Shown here piece by piece: positions 33,043-40,222 of a stretch of 64,000 nucleotides of DNA (position 1 is its first letter; every line of letters begins with the position of its first letter). The translations under genes were made by a program, and so were the position numbers. This DNA is from Olsenella uli (GTDB taxonomy: Bacteria > Actinomycetota > Coriobacteriia > Coriobacteriales > Atopobiaceae), in contig NZ_JACJKN010000006.1 in NCBI RefSeq assembly GCF_016900775.1, positions 1 to 64,000 on the forward strand. Direction: 5' to 3'. Under the pieces are notes generated by a model. It had not been told where the DNA came from, ran no database searches, and was given only the letters and a program-made list of their open reading frames with translations.

Positions 33043-34089
33043 CTACGCCACGACCACGCTCTTCTCGCCGCGGGGGAGGGCGCGACCGATGACGGCCGCG
33101 GGAAGGCCCTCCTCGCGCAGGGCGCCCGCCAGGCGCTCCGAGCCTGACTCGGGCAGCGCCAGGAGCAGGCCGCCCGAGGTCTGCGGGTCAAAGAGCACGT
33201 CGGCGAGGTCGAGCGGCAGCCCCTCCGCCAGCGCCACGCGCGGCCCGAAGAAGTCCCGGTTGCGGTAGGCGCCGGCGGGGATGAGTCCCATGCGCGCCAT
33301 CTCGCGGGCGCGTGCCATGACGGGCACGGCGGCGGCGTCCACCGAGAGCGTGACGCCCGAGGCCTCCGCCATCTCGCAGGCATGGCCCATGAGCGAGAAG
33401 CCCGTGACGTCGGTGGCTGCGTGCGGCCAGCAGCCCAGCTCGCGGGCCAGGCGGATGGGCGCCTCGTTCAGGGTGGTCATGGAGTCCGTGGCCACGGCGA
33501 GGCCGGCGTCGTCCAGGATGCCGCCCTTGTGCGCGGTGGTGAGGATGCCCGTGCCGAGCGCCTTGGTGAGCACGAGCGCGTCTCCGGCTCGTGCGCCGCC
33601 GTTCTCCAGGCGCTCGTCCAGGCGCACAAAGCCCGTCACGGCAAGCCCGTACTTGGGCTCGTGGTCGTTGATCGAGTGGCCGCCCGCGACCACGCACCCG
33701 GCGCGCCGGCACTGCTCGGCGCCCCCGGCGAGGATCTGCCCGGCGACCTCTATGCCCAGGCAGTTGGGAAAGCAGAGGAGGTTCAGCGCAAGGGCGGGGG
33801 AGCCGCCCATCGCGTAGACGTCGGAGAGGGCGTTGGTGGCCGCGACCTGACCAAACAGGAACGGGTCGTCCACCATCGGCGGGAAGAAGTCCGTGGTGGA
33901 GATGAGGCCGCGACCGTCGCCGAGGTCCCACACGCAGGCGTCGTCGGATGCGTCGAAGCCCACCACGAGCTCGGGCGCGTCCAGGCGCGGCAGCCCGGCC
34001 AGCACGCCCGCGAGCTCGCCCGGCGCAATCTTTGCCGCGCACCCCGCCGCCTCCACGAGCTCCGTGAGCCGCACGCCCGTCATGTCCAT
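33043..34089 (-). CDS. selD: Selenide, water dikinase
   Basis: 348 aa from ATG at 34089, with GGAGGAAG upstream. C17 and K20 in AAGCAAKIAPGEL correspond to the catalytic Cys17/Lys20 of the E. coli enzyme; the residue is cysteine, not selenocysteine. GGHSINDHEPKYGLAVTG and VTDVTGFSLMGHACEM-type motifs are present (here AATDVTGFSLMGH). The enzyme makes selenophosphate from selenide and ATP for selenocysteine or selenouridine synthesis. No selA, selB or selenoprotein is visible in the window, so its user genes lie elsewhere. Confidence 0.95.
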   Translation of the reverse strand: MDMTGVRLTELVEAAGCAAKIAPGELAGVLAGLPRLDAPELVVGFDASDDACVWDLGDGRGLISTTDFFPPMVDDPFLFGQVAATNALSDVYAMGGSPALALNLLCFPNCLGIEVAGQILAGGAEQCRRAGCVVAGGHSINDHEPKYGLAVTGFVRLDERLENGGARAGDALVLTKALGTGILTTAHKGGILDDAGLAVATDSMTTLNEAPIRLARELGCWPHAATDVTGFSLMGHACEMAEASGVTLSVDAAAVPVMARAREMARMGLIPAGAYRNRDFFGPRVALAEGLPLDLADVLFDPQTSGGLLLALPESGSERLAGALREEGLPAAVIGRALPRGEKSVVVA

Positions 34090-34117
34090 GGCTTCCTCCC
34101 TGTGTCTGCGAGGTGGG

Positions 34118-34190
34118 TCTGCAAATTGGGGACAGCCCCCAAATCACATAAAACTTTTCTGCAAATTGGGGACTGTCCCCAACTCGCAGA
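34118..34190. repeat. Two-copy palindromic repeat, family C (GGGGACNGYCCCC core)
   Basis: TCTGCAAATTGGGGAC occurs at 34118-34133 and 34158-34173. The second copy is a full palindrome around GGGGACTGTCCCC. GTCTGCGAG (34104-34112) and CTCGCAGAC (34183-34191) add an outer inverted repeat. It lies between selD and the DUF1508 gene and resembles REP-type elements with the same core in other bacteria. Confidence 0.8.
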
Positions 34191-34248
34191 CGCCCCCGGG
34201 CATGCAGGTCCCGGGGGCGTGCCGAGTCGACATTCTTTGTGCCAGGCG

Positions 34249-34620
34249 CTAGTTCTCGTCTGCGGCAAGGGAGGAGTCCGCCTCCGCGCGCGTGCGCTCT
34301 ATGCGCCTGAGCAGGGACTCCTTGAGCTCATAGGTGTGGGAGCGCGCGATGTCTCCCGCCTCGTGCGTGATGAAGCGGAAGAAGAAGTGGCCGTCGAAGT
34401 CCTCGTAGATGCGGAACTTGGGCGATGCCTCGCGGTCGAAGGCGTCGATGGTGCTGTCCTCGATCTCCGCCTCGGCGGCGGAGGAGCGCACGCACTCGAT
34501 TCCGTGCAGGCACTCATCCTTGGACGGGAAGATGATTGAGGACATGAGGATGTGCCCGTTGGAGGCGCAGAGGTTGAAGCAGTAGCGGCCCTCGTTCTCA
34601 ACCACGACGTACTGACCCAT
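34249..34620 (-). CDS. YegP-family (DUF1508) protein
   Basis: 123 aa from ATG at 34620 (AGGTGGTGA upstream). The first ~50 residues, GQYVVVENEGRYCFNLCASNG then SSIIFPSKDECLHGIECVR, match the YegP/DUF1508 beta-beta-alpha unit. The rest is an acidic extension without a recognised domain. Function of the family is unknown. A GC hairpin (CGCCCCCGGG...CCCGGGGGCG, about 34190-34218) follows the gene. Confidence 0.75.
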   Translation of the reverse strand: MGQYVVVENEGRYCFNLCASNGHILMSSIIFPSKDECLHGIECVRSSAAEAEIEDSTIDAFDREASPKFRIYEDFDGHFFFRFITHEAGDIARSHTYELKESLLRRIERTRAEADSSLAADEN

Positions 34621-34793
34621 GGAAATCACCACCTAAGTCGGCTTACTTGCGGATTACAAGAGCCTACCGCGTGCGGCCCCCCGCGAGCGCGGCGCGTTCG
34701 CGGACGGTCGGTTTTGCTCGGGGAGAAGGGCGCGTCGCGGCATCCGCTCGGGCGGCTGACGAGTCGTGAGGGAATGCGAGCAGGAAAATGGGG

Positions 34794-34911
34794 TATGATT
34801 GCTTTACATCCCCCGAACGCAATGGGTTGGCGTGGTCGGGGGACGCGCCAGCCCACCAGACGAGAAGGGCCCCGGCCGCGCCACTCGGGCGGCCGGGGCC
34901 ACGTCGTTTTT
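34794..34911 (+). ncRNA. Candidate small structured RNA with H-type pseudoknot and terminator
   Basis: TATGAT (34794-34799) is a good -10; a transcript would start near 34806. CCCCCGA (34810-34816) can pair with TCGGGGG (34836-34842), and TGGGTTGGCG (34823-34832) with CGCCAGCCCA (34846-34855). The order 1-2-1'-2' makes an H-type pseudoknot. A GGCCCCGGCCGC/GCGGCCGGGGCC hairpin (34868-34900) and TTTTT (34907-34911) then end it. No plus-strand gene follows for over 4 kb and no plausible reading frame is inside, so a free-standing RNA of about 105 nt is likely. No known family could be assigned. Confidence 0.6.
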
Positions 34912-34912
34912 A

Positions 34913-34939
34913 TGACAAACTACCCTGACACCTTTGTCA
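34913..34939. repeat. 27-bp palindromic repeat, family A
   Basis: Minus-strand TGACAAAGGTGTC...TTTGTCA, beginning 2 nt after the iorB stop codon. Confidence 0.88.
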
Positions 34940-34941
34940 GG

Positions 34942-35574
34942 TCAGCGGGCGGCGCCGCGAAGGGCCGCGTCGCGCCCGGCGTCGAAGGCCGCGAGGTTGG
35001 CGTCCACCGTCGCGGGCGGCACGCAGCGGCGCACCGCGTCGCGCCAGAGCTCGGCGTCGAAGGGCAGCGCCGTGGAGAGCGCTCCCACGAGGACCACGTT
35101 GGTGGAGCGCGGGGCGCCCAGGCCGCGCGCGATGACGCCGGCGTCAAGCAGGTGGGCGCCGAGCTCGCGCAGGCGCTCGCCCACGCCCTCGGGCATCGTG
35201 AAGTTGCCGATGTTCACGGAGACGGGCGTGATCTCCTCGTCGTTCACGAACATGCGGCCGCCCACGGCGAGGTAGTGCTGGGCGCGCAGGGCCTCCACGG
35301 CCTCGAAGGCCACCACCACGTCGGCGCAGCCGTCGTCGCAGACCATGGTGGAGACGTGCTCGCCCAGGCGGATGACCGTGCTCACCGAGCCGCCGCGCTG
35401 GCTCATGCCGTGGATCTCGGAGACCTTGACGTCGAGCCCGGCCTCGGCGGCCACCGTGGCGAGGAGCTTGCCCGCGAGGATGGTGCCCTGGCCGCCCACG
35501 CCCACGAGGAGGATTGTCTTGGTTCCGTGCAAAAGTGCCTGTCCCCTTTGCACGCTCTTCTCGGTATCTGCCAT
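34942..35574 (-). CDS. iorB: Indolepyruvate:ferredoxin oxidoreductase, beta subunit
   Basis: 210 aa from ATG at 35574, with AAGGAG upstream. TILLVGVGGQGTILAGKLL and VSEIHGMSQRGGSVSTVIRLG are the hallmark of the gamma-type (IorB) domain of 2-oxoacid:ferredoxin oxidoreductases. Residues 8-16 (VQRGQALLH) come from a family-B 27-bp repeat inserted in frame between the start and the conserved core. It pairs with iorA two bases upstream. The complex oxidatively decarboxylates indolepyruvate and other aryl pyruvates to aryl-acetyl-CoA, reducing ferredoxin. Confidence 0.93.
   Translation of the reverse strand: MADTEKSVQRGQALLHGTKTILLVGVGGQGTILAGKLLATVAAEAGLDVKVSEIHGMSQRGGSVSTVIRLGEHVSTMVCDDGCADVVVAFEAVEALRAQHYLAVGGRMFVNDEEITPVSVNIGNFTMPEGVGERLRELGAHLLDAGVIARGLGAPRSTNVVLVGALSTALPFDAELWRDAVRRCVPPATVDANLAAFDAGRDAALRGAAR
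35527..35553. repeat. 27-bp palindromic repeat, family B, in frame in iorB
   Basis: Ends GTGCAAA and TTTGCAC inverted; core AGTGCCTGTCCCC. It lies 24 nt after the iorA stop codon and inside the 5' end of iorB. Confidence 0.88.
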
Positions 35575-35576
35575 TG

Positions 35577-37346
35577 CTACTCCTTCGTGATGCAGCCGAA
35601 CGGGCAGGACTGGACGCACTGGTCGCACCCCACGCACTGGGTGGGGTCGATCACGGCCGTGCCGTCCTTGGCGCGCCCGAGCGCGGGGCAGCCGATTTTG
35701 ACGCACTGCCCGCACGCGCGGCAGTTGCGGATCGTGGGCTCCTTGCCGCGGCTGCGGTCGATGAGGCGGCACGGCGCCTTGAAGACGATGACGGAGAGGC
35801 GGTCGGTGGCGGCCGTCGCGGCCTTGAGGGCGGAGCGCACGGCCTGGAGGTCCTGCGCGTCCACCTGAACCACGTCCTCAACGCCCATCGCGCGGCACAG
35901 GGCCAGCAGGTCGAGCGCCGTGCCGGTGGGGTTGTCGAGCGGGCCGATCTTGTGCGAGCTGTCCGTGAGGGTGACGCCGTTCACGGGGTTGCCCTGCGTG
36001 CCGGTCATGGCGGTGGTGCGGTTGTCCAGGATGCAGAGGGTGCCGGTGCCGCCGTTGTAGATGGTGCCGAGCATGCTCGTGATGCCGGAGTGCGCGAAGG
36101 TGGAGTCGCCGATGACGCCCACGACGGGGCGTCCCGTGCGCTCCTGCGCGCGGGCGAGCTCCATGCCGTGCGCCATGGAGAGCGAGGCGCCCATGTCGAT
36201 GACCGTGTGGCACGCGCCGTAGGGCGCGACGGCGCCGAGCGTGTAGCAGCCGATGTCGCCGGTGACGATGGCCTTGAGCCGGCGCAGCTCGCAGAAGACC
36301 AGGCGGTGCGGGCAGCCCGGGCAGAACGCCGGCGGGCGCGGCGGGAGGTCCGTGGCGGGTGCGAGGTGCGCGGGCTGCTCGACGCCAAAGGCCGTGCGAA
36401 TGAGCTCGGGCTTGAGCTCGCCGGCCACGGGCAGGGCGCCGGCGGCCGGCTCGGCGAGCTGGATGCCGAGGGCGCGGACGTGCGAGGAGAAGTAGTCGCT
36501 CGCCTCCTCCACCACGTAGCAGGCGTCCACGGACGCGGCGAAGTCGGCGAGGGCCCGTGCCGGCAGCGGCCAGGAAAGGCCCAGCTTGAACGTGGAGGCC
36601 TCGGGCAGCGCCTCGCGGACGTGCTGGTAGACGGCGCCGGCGCAGATGACGCCGATCTTCTCGTCACGCATCTCCACGTGGTTGAACGGGCAGGTCTCGG
36701 CATAGGCCTCGAGCTCTGCCTGGCGCTCGTCCACCACGGCGCGGCGCTTGACGGCGTTGGCCGGCATCATGACGTACTTGGGGATGTCGTCCGCGTAGTC
36801 GCGCGGGGCCACGGCCTCGCGCGCGCCGGCGGGCGCCACCAGCGTGCGGGTGTGGGCGATGCGCATGGTCTCGTGCAGCATGACCGGCGTGTCGAAGCGC
36901 TCGGAGAGCGCAAAGGCGGCGCGCGTCATCTCGTAGGCGTCCTGCGAGTCGGCCACGTCGAGGCAGGGGATGCGGCCGAAGGCGGCGTAGAAGCGCGAGT
37001 CCTGCTCGTTCTGGGACGAGTAGCAGGACGGGTCGTCCGCGGCCAGGAGCACGAGGCCGGCGTTCACACCGGTGGACGCGGCGGCCATGAAGGGGTCGGC
37101 GGCCACGTTGACGCCCACGTGCTTCATCGTGACGAGCGAGCGCACGCCGGCGATGGCGGCGCCCAGCGCCACCTCGAAGGCGACCTTCTCGTTGGGGGAC
37201 CACTCGCAGTAGACGTCCTCGTGGCGCACGAGGGCCTCGAGCGTCTCGGTGGACGGCGTGCCGGGGTAGCCCACGCCCACGGCCACGCCCGCCTCCCAGG
37301 CGCCCTGGGCGATGGCCTCGTTTCCGGACATGAGGTGCTTGTCCAT
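35577..37346 (-). CDS. iorA: Indolepyruvate:ferredoxin oxidoreductase, alpha subunit
   Basis: 589 aa from ATG at 37346, with GGAGAG upstream. The N-terminal pyrimidine-binding domain begins MSGNEAIAQGAWEAGV. The thiamine-diphosphate domain has GDIGCYTLG, VIGDSTFAHSG and DNRTTAMTG. A C-terminal ferredoxin domain carries CRACGQCVKIGCP and CVGCDQCVQSCPFGC for two [4Fe-4S] clusters. It acts with IorB in aromatic amino acid catabolism downstream of transamination. The acyl-CoA ligase gene precedes it on the same strand, separated by a repeat cluster. Confidence 0.95.
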   Translation of the reverse strand: MDKHLMSGNEAIAQGAWEAGVAVGVGYPGTPSTETLEALVRHEDVYCEWSPNEKVAFEVALGAAIAGVRSLVTMKHVGVNVAADPFMAAASTGVNAGLVLLAADDPSCYSSQNEQDSRFYAAFGRIPCLDVADSQDAYEMTRAAFALSERFDTPVMLHETMRIAHTRTLVAPAGAREAVAPRDYADDIPKYVMMPANAVKRRAVVDERQAELEAYAETCPFNHVEMRDEKIGVICAGAVYQHVREALPEASTFKLGLSWPLPARALADFAASVDACYVVEEASDYFSSHVRALGIQLAEPAAGALPVAGELKPELIRTAFGVEQPAHLAPATDLPPRPPAFCPGCPHRLVFCELRRLKAIVTGDIGCYTLGAVAPYGACHTVIDMGASLSMAHGMELARAQERTGRPVVGVIGDSTFAHSGITSMLGTIYNGGTGTLCILDNRTTAMTGTQGNPVNGVTLTDSSHKIGPLDNPTGTALDLLALCRAMGVEDVVQVDAQDLQAVRSALKAATAATDRLSVIVFKAPCRLIDRSRGKEPTIRNCRACGQCVKIGCPALGRAKDGTAVIDPTQCVGCDQCVQSCPFGCITKE

Positions 37347-37366
37347 GTCTCTCCTTTCCTGCGGTT

Positions 37367-37427
37367 GTGCAAGGGGGGCAGGCGTGCAAGGGGGACAGTC
37401 ACTTTTGCACGCCCGTCCCCCTTGCAC
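37367..37427. repeat. Family B repeat cluster: one full 27-bp copy with two flanking half-copies
   Basis: A full copy, GTGCAAGGGGGACAG...TTTTGCAC, is at 37384-37410. Truncated arms lie on each side (GTGCAAGGGGGGCAGGC at 37367-37383, and GCCCGTCCCCCTTGCAC at 37411-37427). The cluster starts 2 nt after the acyl-CoA ligase stop codon. Confidence 0.85.
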
Positions 37428-37429
37428 GC

Positions 37430-39067
37430 CTAGTGGCGGGTCTCGCGGGCGACGAGGGCGTCGGCCCCGTACTTCGCGCGAAGCGCCGGCTTCTCTATCT
37501 TGCCCGTCGGGTTTCTCGGCACGGGCGCAAAGATCACGCGACGCGGACGCTTGTAGCGCGGCAGGCCCTTGCAGAAGCGGTCCACGTCCTCCTCGGTGAG
37601 GGGGGCGGCGTCGGGCTTGAGCTCGATGATGGCGGCGGCAATCTCTCCCAGGCGCTCGTCGGGCAGGCCGATCACGGCCACGTCCTTGATCGCGGGGTGC
37701 CCCATGAGGTAGTCCTCGATCTGCACCGGGTAGAGGTTCTCGCCGCCCGTGATGATGACGTCCTTCTTGCGGTCCACGAGCCAGTAGAACCCCTCGGTGT
37801 CGCGCCGGGCCATGTCGCCGGTGTGGAGCCAGCCGTCAACGAGCGTCTCGGCCGTGGCCTCGGGGTCCTTGTAGTAGCACTCCATGAGGCCGGGGCCCTT
37901 CACGCAGAGCTCGCCCACCTCGTCGGTGCCCACCTCGGCGCCGCGCTCGTCCACGATCTTGCACTCCCAGCGGTATCCCGGCACACCGATGGCGCCCACG
38001 TGGTCGACGTTCTCTACGCCCAGGTGCACGCAGCCGGGGCCCATGGACTCCGAGAGCCCGTAGTTGGTGTCGTAGTCGTGGTGCGGGAAGACCGCGCGCC
38101 AGCGCTGGATGAGGCTCGCGGGGACCGGCTGCGCGCCGATGTGCATGAGCCGCCACTGGTCGAGCCGGTAGTCCTCCAGGCGCACCGTCCCCTCCTCAAG
38201 CGCCACGAGGATGTCCTGCGCCCACGGCACGAGCAGCCACACGATGGTGCAGCCCTCGTTCGAGACGGTCTCGAGCACCGTTTTGGGAGAGACGCCGCGC
38301 AAGAGCACGCCGCGGCCGCCCACCATGAGGCTTCCCATCCAGTGCATGCAGGCCCCCGTATGGTAGAGCGGCGGGATGCACAGGAACACGTCGTCGTGGG
38401 TCTGCCCGTGATGGCGCTGCTCCATCTCGGCCGCCTGCGTGAGGCTCTCGTGGTTGTGGAGGATCGCCTTGGGAAAGCCCGTGGTGCCGGAGGAGAAGTA
38501 GATGGCCGCGTCCTCGCGCTCGGAGAGGGGCACGCGCGGGTCCGCCGAGGAGCACAGGCTCGCCAGCTCGCGGTAGCTCTCCGCCCAGGTGGGGCAGTCG
38601 TCGCCCACGTAGAAGAGGAGCCTCCCCGCCTGGATGCGGTCCACGATGTCCTCGACGCGCCCGATGAACTCCGGGCCAAACACCAGGATGTTCACGTCCG
38701 CCTTGTCCAGGCAGTACTCGATCTCGTCCGAGGAGTAGCGAAAGTTGAGCGGCACCACCGTGGCGCCGCTCTTGAGGACGCCAAAGTAGAGCGGCAGCCA
38801 CTCGATGCAGTTGTAGAGCAGGATGGCCACCTTGTCGTCCTTGCGCACCCCGCGGGACAGCAGCAGGTTGGCAAAGCGGTTGGCCTTCTCGTCAAAGACC
38901 GACCACGTCATCTCGCGGCGGAACGGCTCGTCGTCGGTGGTCTCCACGAGGTCGTAGTCGCGCCAGGTGATGTGGCGGTTCTCGCGCCGCTCGGGGTTGA
39001 CCTCGACGAGGGCCACCTCGCTCGGGTACTTCTCGGCGTTCGCGCGCAGCATGTCGACGATGGTCAT
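37430..39067 (-). CDS. Acyl-CoA synthetase (AMP-forming), class I adenylate-forming
   Basis: 545 aa from ATG at 39067, with AAAGG upstream. P-loop YFSSGTTGFPKAI, NYGLSESMGPGC, GWLHTGDMARRDTEGFYWLVDR and the lysine in NPTGKIEKPAL are all present. It resembles long/medium-chain or aryl acid CoA ligases. Together with IorAB it may interconvert aryl-acetyl-CoA and arylacetate (indoleacetate, phenylacetate, p-hydroxyphenylacetate), but substrate specificity cannot be read from sequence. Confidence 0.9.
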   Translation of the reverse strand: MTIVDMLRANAEKYPSEVALVEVNPERRENRHITWRDYDLVETTDDEPFRREMTWSVFDEKANRFANLLLSRGVRKDDKVAILLYNCIEWLPLYFGVLKSGATVVPLNFRYSSDEIEYCLDKADVNILVFGPEFIGRVEDIVDRIQAGRLLFYVGDDCPTWAESYRELASLCSSADPRVPLSEREDAAIYFSSGTTGFPKAILHNHESLTQAAEMEQRHHGQTHDDVFLCIPPLYHTGACMHWMGSLMVGGRGVLLRGVSPKTVLETVSNEGCTIVWLLVPWAQDILVALEEGTVRLEDYRLDQWRLMHIGAQPVPASLIQRWRAVFPHHDYDTNYGLSESMGPGCVHLGVENVDHVGAIGVPGYRWECKIVDERGAEVGTDEVGELCVKGPGLMECYYKDPEATAETLVDGWLHTGDMARRDTEGFYWLVDRKKDVIITGGENLYPVQIEDYLMGHPAIKDVAVIGLPDERLGEIAAAIIELKPDAAPLTEEDVDRFCKGLPRYKRPRRVIFAPVPRNPTGKIEKPALRAKYGADALVARETRH

Positions 39068-39457
39068 GGGGAGCCTTTCGGTCTTGTCACATGTGAGGAA
39101 CATGATAGACGCGGGCGTGCAAAGAAGGGCGCGCGACTTCGCGTCCGGTAACGTTCATGTGACGTAGCGTTGCGGCTTTGGGGGTCGTGGCAATCCGGGG
39201 CGGATGGGCGTTGCGCGGATGGGGGCTATGGCAGCGGCACGGCTGCCATAGCCCCGAAAAGCGCAGCGGGGCGAGAAGAACGCGCAGGTGGCGGTCTGGA
39301 CCGATTGCCATGACCCCAGTTTCGGCAACGCGCCGGGCGATGGGGCCGCCATGACCCCCTCGGACGCAGCGCCCGCCGCCCGCGCCGGCGTCCCCCTCGG
39401 TCCGTCGCGCCGCTGTGCTACCCTCGTGGCGAGAAGAACCTGCGGACAGGAGGCCCC
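39068..39457. repeat. Intergenic region with nested palindromes
   Basis: GGGGTCGTGGCAATC (39181-39195) pairs with GATTGCCATGACCCC (39303-39317). Inside is a second hairpin, GGGGCTATGGCAGC...GCTGCCATAGCCCC (39222-39255). A third related arm, GCCGCCATGACCCC, follows at 39345-39358. The shared GGGGTCATGGC-like arm suggests several copies of one palindromic element. The acyl-CoA ligase promoter lies at its left edge (TATCAT on the minus strand near 39102, beside CACATGTG). GGCGAGAAGAAC occurs twice (39270, 39429). Confidence 0.7.
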
Positions 39458-40129
39458 ATGAGACGCCTTTTGGTGGTGGAGGACGACGCCCGGCTGCGCG
39501 ACGAGCTCTGCGTCCTTCTCGAGCGCAACGGCTACGAGGCCGTGGCGCTCACGGACTTCGCGGACACCGCGGCGAAGATCCTCTCCGCCGCGCCCGACCT
39601 CGTGCTCCTGGATCTCAACCTGCCTGGCGTTGACGGCCAGTACGTCTGCCGCGAGGTGCGCCGCACGAGCGACGTGCCCATCATCGTGGTGACGAGCCGC
39701 GACAACGACATGGACGAGCTGCTCACGCTCTCCCTCGGCGCGGACGACTTCGTGCCCAAGCCCTACAACGACCAGGTCCTTCTCGCCCACGTGGCGACGG
39801 TCCTCAAGCGCAGCTACGGCGAGGGCGCTGCCGCGGCGGAGATCTGCCACGGGGGCGTGGCGCTGGACACGGCGCGCTGCCGCGTGAGCTACGAGGGCCA
39901 TACCGCCGAGCTCACGAAGAACGAGCTGCGCATCCTGGCGCTGCTCATGCGCAACGCCGGCGCGGTGGTGAGCCGCCAGCGCATCCAGGAGGAGCTCTGG
40001 GCCTCGGACGAGTTCGTGGACGACAACACGCTCACCGTGAACGTCTCCCACCTACGCGCCACGCTCGCCAAGATCGGCGTCGAGGACTACGTGCTCACCA
40101 AGCGCGGTATGGGCTATCTGGTGGAGTAG
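39458..40129 (+). CDS. OmpR-family response regulator (BceR-like)
   Basis: 223 aa from ATG at 39458, with GACAGGAGG upstream. Receiver: EDD near residue 8, phospho-acceptor D in VLLDLNLPG, K in VPKPYND. Winged helix: ELTKNELRILALLMRNAG, VNVSHLRATLAKIG, KRGMGYLV. It is followed by a short kinase of the intramembrane-sensing type and an ABC transporter with a large extracellular loop, the standard Bce arrangement for sensing bacitracin-like or other cell-wall antibiotics. Confidence 0.92.
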   Translation: MRRLLVVEDDARLRDELCVLLERNGYEAVALTDFADTAAKILSAAPDLVLLDLNLPGVDGQYVCREVRRTSDVPIIVVTSRDNDMDELLTLSLGADDFVPKPYNDQVLLAHVATVLKRSYGEGAAAAEICHGGVALDTARCRVSYEGHTAELTKNELRILALLMRNAGAVVSRQRIQEELWASDEFVDDNTLTVNVSHLRATLAKIGVEDYVLTKRGMGYLVE

Positions 40130-40133
40130 GTGC

Positions 40134-40197
40134 TGACAAAGGTGTCAGGGCATTTTGTCATGCTTTTTCATGACAAAATGCCCTGACACCTTTGTCG
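40134..40197. repeat. Two 27-bp family A repeats head to head (long palindrome)
   Basis: Copies 40134-40160 and 40171-40197 are inverted about TGCTTTTTCA, giving a nearly perfect 27-bp-arm hairpin. It begins 4 nt after the response regulator stop codon and separates it from the kinase gene. Confidence 0.93.
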
Positions 40198-40222
40198 GCA
40201 CCCCTGTCGGCTGGGAGGGAAC

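Noticed and set aside
34794-34911. HDV-like or other self-cleaving ribozyme
   Set aside because: HDV-like folds need a P3 hairpin between P2 5' and P1 3'. Only three bases separate them here and no cleavage-site pattern was found.
34552-35868. 438-codon plus-strand frame over the small RNA and iorB
   Set aside because: A shadow of iorB and the repeats; no start signal or domain.
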